This document shows, piece by piece, positions 10,856 to 21,344 of a stretch of DNA of 64,000 nt. Position 1 is the first letter of the stretch. Each line of letters begins with the position of its first letter. Source of the DNA: Sciurus carolinensis (lineage: Eukaryota > Chordata > Mammalia > Rodentia > Sciuridae); contig NC_062216.1 in assembly GCF_902686445.1 (NCBI RefSeq), forward strand, positions 9,755,084 to 9,819,083, written 5' to 3'. The position numbers and the translations under genes are program-made. Below the pieces are notes generated by a model. It ran no database searches. It worked only from the letters and a program-made list of their open reading frames with translations, and was not told where the DNA came from.

Positions 10856-11062
10856 TAGCTGGGCGCGGTGGTGCAGGCCTGTAACTCCCGGGGCTCAGGA
10901 GGCTGAGGCAGGAGGATCACAAGTTCAAAGCCAGCCTCAGCAACAGTGAGGTGTTAAGCAACTCAGGGAGACCCTGTCTCTAAATAAAACACAAAATAGG
11001 GCTGGGGATGTGGCTCAGTGATCGAGTGCCCCTGAGTTCAATCCCCGGTACCCCCCCCCCCA
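10856..11062 (+). mobile_element. B1-ID dimer SINE
   Basis: GCTGGGCGCGGTGGTGCAGGCC, GAGGCTGAGGCAGGAGGATC, then GGGCTGGGGATGTGGCTCAG and GTTCAATCCCCGG ending in a C-run. Confidence 0.93.
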
Positions 11063-11324
11063 AATAATAATAATAAAAATTAAGTTTAAAAATAAAAAAA
11101 AAGAAAGGAAAGAGGCAGGGGCAGAGGGAATAGAGAAGCCAAGGCAGGGCCCTTTGTTCCAATAAGGGACTGTCACCTCCAGCTTGCAGCAGCAGGACCA
11201 CAAGTTCCTCATGTCAGGTGATTCAAATGCAAGATCACTCTCATCTCTGCCATGAACAGAGGAAATGAACCCCAGCCAAAGCATTCAGTCACAGTAGGAC
11301 TCAAAACCCTCTCTTTAAAACCTT

Positions 11325-11780
11325 AAAGATGCCCTTCAACAGATGAATGAATAGAGAAACTGTGGAATATATACACAATGGAATATTATTCAGCCATAAA
11401 GAAGAATAATATTATGGCATTTGCAGATAAATGGATGGAATTGAAGAATATCATGCAAAGTGAAATAGTCAATCCCCAAAAACCAAAGGCCGAATGATTT
11501 CCCTGATAAGTGGATGATGATATGTAGTGGGGATGGGAGGTGGGGGGTGTGAAAAGAATGGAGGAACTTTAGATTACTAGAGGGGAGTGAGAGGGAGGGA
11601 GGGTATGAAAGACGGTGGAATGAGACAGACATCATTACCCTGTGTACACGTATGAGTACACGAATGGTGTGAATCTACATCGTGCACAACTATAGAAACG
11701 AAATGACGTGCCCCATTTGTGTACAATGACTCAAAATGCAGTCTGTAAAAAGTAAAAATAAAAAAATAATTTTAAAAAAC
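11325..11780 (+). mobile_element. L1 3' end
   Basis: Decayed end of L1 ORF2 (CAACAGATGAATGAATAGAG, CACAATGGAATATTATTCAG) followed by a 3' UTR with CCCATTTGTGTACAATGACTC and an A-rich tail. The 3' UTR matches the tail of the U6 chimera at 23364-23430. Confidence 0.85.
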
Positions 11781-11804
11781 CCTTAAAGATAAAGACGTTC
11801 ACGT

Positions 11805-11888
11805 GCATCCAGGAGGCTGGGGATAAGCTGAGGCAGAGCGAGGGCTCAGCGTGTGCGAGGCCCTGGGTTCAATACCCAGCACCAGAAA
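11805..11888 (+). mobile_element. Degenerate ID-type SINE
   Basis: GGGGATAAGCTGAGGCAGAGC and CCCTGGGTTCAATACCCAGC. Confidence 0.6.
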
Positions 11889-11939
11889 TGCACGTGAATA
11901 GATACAGGCGCATGCGGGGCCTCGAAGTCCAGAGCAACA

Positions 11940-12560
11940 GGAGACCGTGAAAGTCAGTTTTAACGTTCCGTGAAGAAACACCGACCAGAGAGGTAAAAAG
12001 ACCGTCCCGAGGACACACAGCAAGGAGGCTTCCCACGGATCTGGTCCGACGCGCGAGGAGGCGCTTCCCCAGCCCGCGCCCGGGTCTCCGTCTGCGAAAC
12101 GGGCTGCGGGCTCGCTACCCGGTGGGCCTGGGAGTGAGGGCGGAGGCCCCGCGGCCTCGAGCGCAGCCTCGCTGTTCCTTCCGCGGCTCCCGGTGTCCAG
12201 GCGGCCTCGGCGCCTGCGTCCGGGAGCCCGGCCCGCCCCTCTCCCCTCTGGTCAAGGGGCAGCCACCGTTGGGGCGTTGGCGGGTCAGGAAGGGGGGCTC
12301 TCCCGGGGTCCCCACGCTCTGGGTTCTGACACTGAACGGGGCCCGAGCTGACCCCCAGCGGACCTCGGGGATCCTCCCGTCGCCCCACGACTCCCCGTGC
12401 GCCGCGTTCAGCCCTGACCTCCACCCGAGCTCCAGGCCAGGCTGGGGTCCTAGGCGCCCCGCGCACTCGCTCTGGAGAGCACTGTCCCCCTGCCCTGCCC
12501 AGGCGCGCTCTGCAGGAAGGGTCCCCTCGGTTGCTTCAGCCGAAGAGCTAGGAACTCTAC
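11940..12560. promoter_or_regulatory. CpG island, unassigned
   Basis: CpG-dense stretch with many CG-containing motifs (GACGCGCGAGG, CCCGCGCCCGGG). Long open frames on both strands are expected from GC content; I recognise none of the translations. It may be an alternative promoter or enhancer in the FZD3-EXTL3 interval. Confidence 0.6.
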
Positions 12561-12849
12561 ATCCCCTTCCTCATCTTCCTGCGCCTTGTAGGATCCTGCC
12601 CCCCACACACCCCAACCCCTTCCCTCCATCTCCAAAGCTACCACTCCACCTACCACCCCTGTCCACACCCAAGTCCCCTTGGTCACCAGCCTTTGGTTCC
12701 CCACAGCAGCATCAGTCTAACTGGTCTCTCTGATTCCCATCTTGCCCCTCTTCACAAACTGCCAGTGACCTTTCAGAAAAATGAACTCCATCAAAGGATC
12801 CCTCCATTTACAGCTTTCCTCTGATTTCCCTGTGCCCTTAGAAAAAATT

Positions 12850-13310
12850 CCAAATTCCATTCTCTGAATCACACATGGTCTGACCCCAGGCTATGTCTCC
12901 TACAGCTCTCTGTTCACTCACTGTGCTCTGGACAAACTGGCTTTGTTTCTGTTCCTTGAATGTGGTCTGCTGGGTCCTGCCCCAGGGCCTTTGCACCAGC
13001 TGTGCCTCAACCTGGAATACCCTTCCTCATGTCTCTGCAGAGTGGGCTCCTTAAGAATTCAGCCTAATGTCACCACCTTAGGTCACCCATTCATTCACTA
13101 CTGTGTCACTTTGTCTTAATCCTCTGTGTGGCTCTTGTGGACAGTTTTCTGGTTTATTTATTTGGTTATGGTCTGTTTTATTCTACCAGAGGGGAAGATC
13201 TATCAGACAGCAAGGATCTTATGGATTTTCCTTGTACACTGACTCTTATGCCCAGAAACTGTGTTGCACATGGTAGGCACTCAGCGGGGGTATGTCGATT
13301 GAATAGAGGA
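12850..13310 (+). mobile_element. L2 LINE 3' end
   Basis: ATGGTCTGACCCCAGGCTATG, GCCCCAGGGCCTTTGCACC, CCTGGAATACCCTTCC, and 3' end TGGTAGGCACTCAGCGG are L2 landmarks in the right order. Confidence 0.8.
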
Positions 13311-13489
13311 AAAGTCACCAAAGGCTGAGTGCACTGGAGTCTTGGGTTGTTTTGTGTCCCATCAGAATAACACAGACTGGGTGGTTATGGAGGAAAGCTC
13401 TGGAGGCGGAAGGGCAACATCCAGGGGCGCCTGGGAGGCCTAAGGAAGGAGGTGACAGAAGGTGAGCCTCAGCCTCCCTTCCCCGGGGA

Positions 13490-13860
13490 GGAAACCTGGC
13501 GCACCTCTGGGACTTGCTGCCATCTCTGGGGACACGGGGACACCGCAGCAGCTGGAGCAGGAGCCGCCGGCAGCGGAGCGGGCAGGAGCAGAGGCCTCTC
13601 CTTCAAGTTCACGGGCGGCGGACGCTCAAGGCCCTGACCGGGATCTGGGCTCCTGGGGCTGCAGCCTCCTCCTGAGAGCAGGGAGGGAGGGATGCTCTCA
13701 CGACCTGCGTGCATCTCCGTGGTTGTCTCCCGGCGCCTTCTCCCGCCCTCTCCACCCCGGGGCTCAGCCAAGGCGCTGCAGCTCCGGGCAGCTGCCTTCC
13801 CGATGAGGTTCCTCCCTGCCTCCCATCCCGAGCTCTTCCGCGTGCACGCCCGTTAGCGTA
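13490..13860. promoter_or_regulatory. Weak GC-rich/CpG-enriched patch
   Basis: Contains GCCGCCGGCAGCGGAGCGGG and GGGCGGCGGACG clusters, flanked by ordinary sequence. Shorter and less CpG-dense than the other islands. No exon is recognised. Confidence 0.35.
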
Positions 13861-14142
13861 CTTAGGTAATTTTACCCTTCATAATTACTTTCATACCTGC
13901 AATTGTCCTCCTGACTTATCAGCTCCTTGATGAAAGAATTACATCATTCATTTTTTATAAAAAATCTCTTCTGAACCACTATCAATTTTTTTTTTTTCCC
14001 CACAGAGTAGGTGCTCAATGAATGTTAGTAAAACAGAGAATCCCAAAAGGTAGAAGCAACAAATAGCCGTCAGCACATGAATGAAAAAACAGACTGGTCT
14101 ATGCATACGATGGAGTATTATTCAGCCTTGAAAAAGAAAGAA

Positions 14143-14413
14143 GGGGCTGGGGTTGTGGCTCAGTGGTAGAACACTTGCCTAGCACGTGTGAGGCCCTGGG
14201 TTTGATCCTCAGCACCACATAAAAAATAAATGAATAAATAAAATAAAGGGGGCTGGGATGTAGCTCAGTGGCAAAGCGTCTGCCTTGCATTCCCAAAGCC
14301 CTGGGTTCAACCCCCAGTTCCAGAAAAGACCCCCCCAAAAAAAAGAAGAACCCCACCAAAAAAAAGTAAAGGTATTATGTCCATCTACAACTAAAATAAA
14401 TAAATAAATAAAT
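14143..14413 (+). mobile_element. ID SINE (long-tail), split by a second ID
   Basis: GGGGCTGGGGTTGTGGCTCAG to the AAATAAAATAAAG tail; the rest of its tail, GTAAAGGTATTATGTCC and ATCTACAACTAAA, resumes after the inner element. Confidence 0.85.
14249..14365 (+). mobile_element. ID SINE nested in another ID
   Basis: GGGGCTGGGATGTAGCTCAG to GGTTCAACCCCCAGTTCC with a C/A-rich tail, sitting in the tail of the outer copy. Confidence 0.85.
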
Positions 14414-14728
14414 TTTGAACACATGCATGCATAAAGCTGGGGACACCGTGCTGTGTGAAGAAATCCAGTCACTAGACAAAGAGGAAGACCACCTACCTGA
14501 AGTCCCTGGAGGAGCTGAGTACACAGAGACAGAAGTAAAATGGGGGGTCGCCAGGTCCTGGGGGAGGAGAGGAGGGGGGTGGTTAATGGGTACAGAATTT
14601 CAGCTTTCCAAGTTGAAACCCTTCTACAGGCAGATGGTGGCCACGGTCATTGGGCAGCGTGAATGTGTATACCACCACTGAACCGTCAAAACCATATTAT
14701 GTGTGTTTTGCTACAAGTAAAAAATGGT

Positions 14729-14845
14729 GGTTGGCATGGTGGCTCAGTGGTAGACGGCTTGCCTCGAATGCCTGGGGCACTGGGTTCAATCCTCGGCACT
14801 CATACATAAATAAAATAAAGGCATTGTGTCCATCTACAACTCAAA
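14729..14845 (+). mobile_element. ID-type SINE (long-tail subfamily)
   Basis: GTTGGCATGGTGGCTCAGTGG, GGGTTCAATCCTCGGCAC, tail GTGTCCATCTACAACTC. Confidence 0.85.
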
Positions 14846-14849
14846 AATT

Positions 14850-15455
14850 TTTTTTCTAAAAATGGCAAGTGAATAAAGAATAAGAGAACAGCGCTGCCGG
14901 TATGGACAATGAAAGACCCCAAAAGGGCGAGGCTGAGGAAGGGGAGTGAGGAGGAAGGGCCTTGGCTGACAGCGTTCCCAGCGACCCTCTCCTGGGGCAG
15001 AACAACCCCTAGAGAGGAAGCCAAAGCACTGATCCTTCCAAATAAACCCTTCCCAGTGACAGTCCAGTGGGACCCTGAAGGGACAGCGATAAACTCTGAA
15101 CGCTGACCCCAGACCCTCCATTCTTCTCCAAGTAAAAATATTGCCCAGTAAAAACAAATTTTCAAATTCTCACAAACCTGTTTCCTGAGTGCCCAAACTG
15201 ACCACCGACTCCAACCCCTCCTTTCTCCCAGTAAAACAGACCCCAAATTCCCGAGTGCCCCAGCTGACAAGCTCATTAAGTAAGTCACCTCTCAGTGTAA
15301 CCTATAGAAACTTGTCCCCTGCTTGATTCAATGGCTCATTTCCCACCAGGAAAGTGAGTCTGCTGCTGGACTCACCTGGTTCTGGTCCAGTCCGTCTTTT
15401 TGTGCTGACAAGTACTACCTCTACTCAGGTGGTGGCTGCGCACCGGGGCTGGGGG
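14850..15455. other. Unannotated intergenic interval
   Basis: No gene or repeat recognised. Confidence 0.5.
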
Positions 15456-15459
15456 GAGG

Positions 15460-15532
15460 TTTTTTTTTTTTTTTTCTGGTGGTGCTGGGGATTTGAACCC
15501 AGGGTCTTGTGCTTGCCAGGTATCCCCAGCCC
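15460..15532 (-). mobile_element. ID-type SINE
   Basis: T-run then GTGCTGGGGATTTGAACCC and GCTTGCCAGGTATCCCCAGC; internally deleted. Confidence 0.8.
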
Positions 15533-15975
15533 TGGGGCAGGGTCTTAAGCTTCTGCGGCAGGAATGTATCTCCTAGCTGTCTCTCCCCTCAGCACAGGGA
15601 GACTCGTCAGGCAGACCAGAAACTCACTGTGACTTTCTCAAGCAACCCAGGCCGGAGGAACAGAGCTCCGGAATGTCAGTGGGGACAGAGAGTGTGAGAT
15701 GACCGCAGGGGACCAGGTGGGTGATGCCCAGTCACCTGAGGGCTGGAGAGGGGCAGCTGAGACCGACTTTTAAAAATATGTGTAGTTAACAGATGAAAAC
15801 TCACAGGTTAATGAAGAGAATATTCTCTTCCTTAGTTGTTCGCTCATAGGCTTTTCTAAGATGCTGTCTGTAAAAAGACGAAGCTAAGCTGCTTTAATGA
15901 GTATTCGTGTTTAAATAAATAAGACGTGCAAAACTCATGGGGCGATCATAACACATAATGGTGGGGGCTGGGGCT
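15533..15975. other. Unannotated interval left of the purine tract
   Basis: Unique-looking sequence, no gene recognised. Confidence 0.5.
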
Positions 15976-18052
15976 GGGGGAGGGAGGGAGGAAGGGAGGG
16001 AGGGAAGAAAGGAAAGAGGGAAAGAGGAAGGGAGGGAGGAAGGGAAGGAAGGAGGGAAGGAAGGAAGGAGGGAAGGAAGGAGGGAGGAAGGGGAGGAGGG
16101 AGGGGAGGAAGGGAGGGAGGGAAGGTAGGAGGGAAGGAGGGAAGGAGGGAGGGAGGAAGGGGAGGAAGGAGGGGAGGAAGGGAGGGAGGGAAGGTAGGAG
16201 GAAAGGGAAGGAGGGAGGGAGGAGGGAAGGAGGGAAGGAGGGAGGGAAGGAAGGAGGGAGGGAGGGAAAGAGGAAGGGAGGGAGGGAAGAAAGGAAAGAG
16301 GGAAAGAGGAAGGGAGGGAGGAAGGGAAGGAAGGAGGGAAGGAGGGAAGGAAGGAGGGAGGGAAGGAGGGAGGGAAGGAGGGAGGGAGGGAAAGAGGAAG
16401 GGAGGGAGGGAAGGAGGGAAGGAGGGAGGGAAGGAGGGAGGAGGGAGGGAAGGAGGGAGGGAAGGAGGGAAGGAAGGAGGGAGGGAAGGAAGGAGGGAAG
16501 GAAGGAGGGAAGGAAGGAGGGAGGGAAGGAGGGAAAGAAAGGAAAGAGGGAAGGAGGGAGGGAGGGGAAGGAGGGAAAGAGGGAGGGAGGGAAGGAGGGA
16601 AGGAGGGAAGGAAGGAGGGAGGGAAGGAGGGAGGGAAGGAGGGAAAGAGGAAGGGAGGGAGGGAGGGAAGAAAGGAAAGAGGGAAGGAGGGAGGGAGGGA
16701 AGGAGGGAAAGAGGAAGGGAGGGAGGGAAGGAGGGAAGGAGGGAAGGAGGGAAGGAGGGAAGGAAGGAGGGAGGGAAGGAGGGAGGGAAGGAGGGAGGGA
16801 AGGAGGGAGGGAAGGAGGGAAGGAGGGAGGGAAGGAGGGAGGGAAGGAGGGAGGGAAGGAGGGAGGGAAGGAGGGAGGGAAGGAGGGAAAGAGGAAGGGA
16901 GGAGGGAAGAAAGGAAAGAGGGAAGGAGGGAGGGAGGGAAGGAGGGAAAGAGGAAGGGAGGGAGGGAAGGAGGGAAGGAGGGAAGGAGGGAAGGAAGGAG
17001 GAAGGGAAGGAGGGAGGGAAGGAGGGAGGGAAGGAGGGAAGGAAGGAGGGAGGGAAGGAGGGAAGGAGGAAGGGAGGAAGGGAGGGAGGGAAGAAAGGAA
17101 AGAGGGAAAGAGGAAGGGAGGGAGGGAAGGAGGGAAGGAGGGAAGGAGGGAAGGAGGGAAGGAAGGAGGAAGGGAAGGAGGGAGGGAAGGAGGGAGGGAA
17201 GGAGGGAAAGAGGAAGGGAGGGAGGGAGGGAAGAAAGGAAAGAGGGAAGGAGGGAGGGAGGGGAAGGAGGAAAGAGGAAGGGAGGGAGGGAAGGAGGGAA
17301 GGAGGGAAGGAGGGAAGGAAGGAGGGAGGGAAGGAGGGAGGGAAGGAGGGAAGGAAGGAGGGAAGGAAGGAGGGAGGGAAGGAGGGAAGAAAGGAAAGAG
17401 GGAAGGAGGGAGGGAAGGAGGGAAGGAAGGAGGGAAGGAAGGAGGAGGGAAGGAGGGAAGAAAGGAAAGAGGGAAGGAGGGAGGGAGGGAAGGAGGGAAA
17501 GAGGGAGGGAGGGAAGGAGGGAAGGAGGGAAGGAAGGAGGGAGGGAAGGAGGGAGGGAAGGAGGGAAAGAGGAAGGGAGGGAGGGAGGGAAGAAAGGAAA
17601 GAGGGAAGGAGGGAGGGAAGTAGGGAAAGAGGAAGGGAGGGAGGGAAGGAGGGAAGGAGGGAAGGAGGGAAGGAGGGAAGGAAGGAGGGAGGGAAGGAGG
17701 GAAGGAGGGAAGGAGGGAAGGAGGGAAGGAAGGAGGGAGGGAAGGAGGGAAAGAGGAAGGGAGGGAGGGAGGGAAGAAAGGAAAGAGGGAAGGAGGGAGG
17801 GAGGGAAGGAGGGAAAGAGGAAGGGAGGGAGGGAAGGAGGGAAGGAGGGAAGGAGGGAAGGAGGGAAGGAAGGAGGAAGGGAAGGAGGGAGGGAAGGAGG
17901 GAGGGAAGGAGGGAAGGAAGGAGGGAGGGAAGGAGGGAAGGAGGAAGGGAGGAAGGGAGGGAGGGAAGAAAGGAAAGAGGGAAAGAGGAAGGGAGGGAGG
18001 AAGGGAAGGAAGGAGGGAAGAAGGGAGGGAGGGAGGGAGAGAGGGAGGGAAA
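15976..18052. repeat. Two-kilobase homopurine (GGGA/GGAA/GAAA)n satellite tract
   Basis: About 2.08 kb in which the plus strand is purine throughout except for single T residues near 16126, 16195 and 17621. Units are GGGA, GGAA and GAAA mixtures. A marker block AAGAAAGGAAAGAGGGAA recurs about a dozen times (near 16005, 16287, 16665, 16907, 17091, 17232, 17460, 17591, 17774, 17966), showing higher-order duplication. A roughly 55-bp block near 16003 reappears almost unchanged near 16286 and at the right end near 17965. Many GGGAGGGAGGGAGGG runs fit G-quadruplex and triplex (H-DNA) formation. Long minus-strand frames of Pro/Ser/Leu/Phe across it are artefacts. Its length may be unreliable in an assembly. 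Confidence 0.98.
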
Positions 18053-18059
18053 CTTTGCT

Positions 18060-18790
18060 CCTCTGCTTTTCTTTCTCCCTTGTGGTCAGCAAAGGTACCG
18101 GCCCGGAGCGCTCTCAAAACACAGCGGCCGGCCACCCAGCTCCGCCGGCGACCCAGCTCCGCAGGGGACCCAGGAAGCCAAACTCCGCGCGGCCGTGCGC
18201 CGACGCGCCCTCGCCTGGATCCGCGCCGCCAGAGCCAGTCGCAGCGACAGAGACCCGGAAAGTGACCCCGCCTTGCTGCCTGGGCGGGGCCCGAGGGAGC
18301 CCCAGGGGGCAGCACCCTGCATCGTAACCCCGCGAGGTTACAGGGACCTGTATGCTGTCGGCAATTGCAGTGAGCTGTGTGCTTTCAGTTGCGCCTCAAT
18401 TAAAAAGTGAGACAATGTGTCAGAAGTTGCACCATGAAGTCGCCCACGGACGGCCGCGGACTCCAAGGCAGACAGCAGCTGTGCGCCGCCCGCGCTTCCT
18501 GGAGTCTGCGCCCCGCACCGCCGGCGGGCAGCGTGCAGGACCCGCGGCAGCCGGCAGGGGGCGCGCACGCGCCTCGCGGAAGGAGCCGAGGGGCACCTGC
18601 GCTCCGCAGCGCCCTCGCGGCGCACGTGGAAGTCCAGGGCAGCCCCGAGCGAAGCGGTGGGAGCGCTGCGGTGCCCCGCAGGACCCCGACCCCTGGGCCC
18701 AGTCCTCGCGGCCACGCGGCACCCCTCCCGCGCCGCTCCCTTCCCCCGGCTCTGCACGCCCGCGCCTTCCTTCATCTTGGCACCCCTGCC
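18060..18790. promoter_or_regulatory. CpG island directly beside a 2-kb purine tract
   Basis: CpG-rich from the end of the purine tract to about 18790, with GC boxes (GGGCGGGGCC near 18281) and a 14/15 match to the CTCF consensus at 18551-18565. Likely a promoter or regulatory island, possibly an upstream alternative start of EXTL3 or a non-coding RNA. No confident exon or coding frame: the overlapping 195- and 221-codon frames differ in frame and resemble nothing known to me. Confidence 0.65.
18551..18565 (+). promoter_or_regulatory. CTCF-like motif
   Basis: CCGGCAGGGGGCGCG matches the CTCF core (CCRSYAGRKGGCRSY) at 14 of 15 positions, inside the 18.1-18.8 kb CpG island. Sequence match only. 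Confidence 0.55.
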
Positions 18791-19535
18791 TCTGCCCACC
18801 CCTTTCCTTCCTCTGGGGCGTGGGTGGAAGAAGATCTCACGATTCTCTGCAGCATTCTGATTACTTCTTTTTTAGAAAAAGCTCGATTTTGTTTTGCAAA
18901 ACAGGGTTACCATGCGCCAGGGGACATTGTTACATGTAAACAGTTTTTAAAGGATGTGGTTGTTGCTCTAAAAGATAAAAAAGCCGAAGCCATGGGATTT
19001 GTGTTATGGCCAGTTTGTTTTTTTTTTCTCTTCAGGAAATCAATTTACAGTAGCACTGTTATTAAGTTCTGAAAAGATGTACTCAAAGTGAAAATCACCT
19101 CAAATCTCTAAATGACCTCCATTTATATACACCATCATTTACAAAATGCCTGGAGACAGAAACCCTGTGGTGGGGGATTGGTGTTAGGAGAAGGCTGGGG
19201 TAGAGGCCACAGGAAGCCTCCTGGGAAGGACCCAGCTCTCTGCTCACCTTGCATACCAACTCAGCAAACCCAAACCCTTAATCTGTCCTGCAAGGGCCAC
19301 CTGGTAGCCAGGGGTTAGAGCTGTCCTGTGGGTCCCACGCCACGTGGGCTCTTTCTCACATCCATTGAGGCCATGTTCCCCAAGAGAGGCCTGCACCTCA
19401 TCATGTTTCCAGTGAGAAACTTGCATACTCTTGAGAGGTTGATCACAGGCCCCCCAGCCTTTGGGTTCAGCCCTGCATGGAGTTGTTACTAACTCATTTA
19501 TACAACTCACGTAAGAGTCAGAAAAATCCAGCCTT
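18791..19535. other. Unannotated interval right of the CpG island
   Basis: AT-rich near 18850-19150, then moderate GC. No exon recognised. A (CCCCA)n run follows at 19675-19695. Confidence 0.5.
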
Positions 19536-19539
19536 CTAA

Positions 19540-19650
19540 CCTGACCCTCCCTCTTCAAACTTCAAAATGAGGATGATCACACCTGCCCCACACGGTTGCT
19601 GGAGGTCACATGAGATGCTGTGGGACAGCTGGTTCTCTTCAATAAAAACT
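19540..19650 (+). mobile_element. MIR fragment
   Basis: TTCAAAATGAGGATGATCAC and GGTTGCTGGAGGTCACATGAG resemble the 3' half of MIR. Confidence 0.5.
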
Positions 19651-19674
19651 GGTTCCTTTGCACTCCTGCCTCAT

Positions 19675-19695
19675 CCCACCCCACCCCACCCCACG
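19675..19695. repeat. (CCCCA)n short tandem repeat
   Basis: About four pentamer units of CCCCA. Confidence 0.9.
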
Positions 19696-19887
19696 CCCTT
19701 CAAACAAGATGGGAAGTTGACTACCGTCAGGTAGCCAAGCAGGCTGTAAGTAAGACATACTGCCCTGCAGCGGCCGGGGCCAACTTGCTTCTGGCTTGAC
19801 AGTCTCTGTAACACTCTGCTAGGTTTGTGATAGTCTGATGCGACTGCTTTGCTACAGAGGCATTTTTAAATCAGTCGATTAATTTTT

Positions 19888-20064
19888 TTGGTATTAGGGG
19901 TTGACCAGGGACGCTTTACCACTGAGTCACATCCCCAGCCCTTCTTATTATCTACTTTGAGACAGGGTCTCACTAATTTGCCCAAGCTGACCTCAAGCTT
20001 GCGATCCTTCTCCCTCAGCCTCTGAAGTCACTGGGATTCCAGGTGTGCGCCACCGTACCTGGTC
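19888..20064 (-). mobile_element. B1-ID dimer SINE
   Basis: GGTATTAGGGGTTGACCAGGG, TTTGAGACAGGGTCTCAC, GTGCGCCACCGTACCTGG in antisense. Confidence 0.88.
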
Positions 20065-20755
20065 TGCAGGGTCATTTTTACAGCCTAAAATGCCGTCATT
20101 GTTTTTTACCTTAAATATTACAGGCAACTCCTAGACGATAGTCCCAAGGAGGATGGTCTCATCCCAACAGCCCTGGGGACATGTAAGCTGGGATGCTGTC
20201 CATGAGAGGGAACTGCAAACTTTACAAAAATATGGAGACCCAGGAGAAATCTGGTTTGGAGAGGAGAGTAGGAGTTGACTCAAAAGGTGGGTGCAGAAGC
20301 TCAAGGTTCCATTGGATGCTTCTGCCCTTGACATTGAGGCTGGAAATGGTGTTGTACAGGTTGAACTTGCTCAGTTGGCTTCTCTCAAATTACTGGATCT
20401 GACCACTACAATGCAACTTTCTGGAAGCAGAGGAAGAAAGGCTATTTAACATTAAGTTGACATAGAAGACTTTTTTGAGTCTCCGCACAAACCTGTCTGG
20501 GTTTCTTCTTTGTATTGACAAAGGGACTCATCCTGAGGACGCAGTGGAGAGGAGGAAGCTATGGCTGAAACCTCTCTCCTGGGGGTTGGAAGTAAGGGCT
20601 TTCTTCTAACGGGCCCATAGAACTAGGCCAAGGAAGGGTTGCCAAATGAATTCCGTGAAGGATTTGAACTTTTTCGAGAGCTGCCAACACCCACGTTCAG
20701 GTTTGGAGACAGGCCTGGGGGCAGCAACACTGCTTTGCAGAAGAAGAACAACCAC
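20065..20755. other. Unannotated intergenic interval
   Basis: No gene or repeat recognised. Confidence 0.5.
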
Positions 20756-20759
20756 ATTC

Positions 20760-20830
20760 GGGCTGGGGCGTAGCCAGGGCAGCGCTTGTCCACCATGCAT
20801 GAGGCCTTGACGTCCATCCCTAGCACTGCA
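20760..20830 (+). mobile_element. Degenerate ID-type SINE fragment
   Basis: GGGCTGGGGCGTAGCC and GTCCATCCCTAGCACTGC. A GAAA/GGAA-rich stretch follows to about 20910. Confidence 0.6.
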
Positions 20831-21023
20831 GAGCAAAGCGGGCGGGGAGAAGGATGAGGGGAAGAAAGAGAAGAAGATGGAAAGAAAGAAAAAGGAAGGA
20901 AGGAAGGAAGCTCGGAGGAAATGAAAAAAGAAACAACAACAACGACAATCTTGAAACTTTTCCTTGGACTGATTCAGCCAGCTTTGTTTGCTGCTGTTGC
21001 TGTTTGTATTCTTCTTTTTCTTT

Positions 21024-21205
21024 TCAGTACTGGGGTTGAACCTAGGTTCTGGTACGTGTCAGATGAGTACTCTACCACTGAGCCATATCCCCAGTCCTTC
21101 TTTTTCTAAAAATGTTTATTTTGAGACAGAGTCTTGTTAAATTGTCAAGGGTGGCCTTAAACTTGCCCACTTCAGGCACACACCACCACACCGTGGCCTT
21201 TAAGG
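21024..21205 (-). mobile_element. B1-ID dimer SINE
   Basis: AGTACTGGGGTTGAACC, CTACCACTGAGCCATATCC, TTTTGAGACAGAGTCTTG in antisense. Confidence 0.88.
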
Positions 21206-21308
21206 AGAGTGGATCACATTCAGAGAGAGGTCCTTCTGCCCTGCTGAGTTCATGGATGGTTCATGGACCTGGAGCTAAGTTCACCTACTGGGACCGGACG
21301 ATGCTTCT

Positions 21309-21310
<2 letters not shown>

Positions 21311-21340
<30 letters not shown>
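21311..21340. repeat. Poly(T) tract
   Basis: Uninterrupted T run of about 30; possibly the tail of a retrocopy on the minus strand, whose body I could not identify. Confidence 0.9.
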
Positions 21341-21343
<3 letters not shown>

Positions 21344-21344
21344 T

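Larger units (their letters stand above)
14040..14730 (+). mobile_element. L1M 3' end with nested SINEs
   Basis: ACGATGGAGTATTATTCAGCC (ORF2 end) before the SINEs, and after them AAATCCAGTCACTAGAC, AATGGGTACAGAATTTCAG, GAATGTGTATACCACCACTG and an A-rich end, an L1M 3' UTR. Interrupted by the SINE pair at 14143-14413. Confidence 0.8.

Noticed and set aside
11960..12733. Frames of 168 (minus) and 203 (plus) codons.
   Set aside because: Mutually overlapping frames explained by the CpG island; no recognisable domain.
15894..18315. Two minus-strand open frames of 732 and 789 codons made of Pro, Ser, Leu and Phe.
   Set aside because: They are the complement of the GGGA/GGAA purine tract, which lacks stop codons in several frames. 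They overlap each other in different frames and carry no domain.
18338..19072. Frames of 195, 221 and 153 codons at the third CpG island.
   Set aside because: Different frames and strands over the same bases, with no homology recognised and no splice structure.
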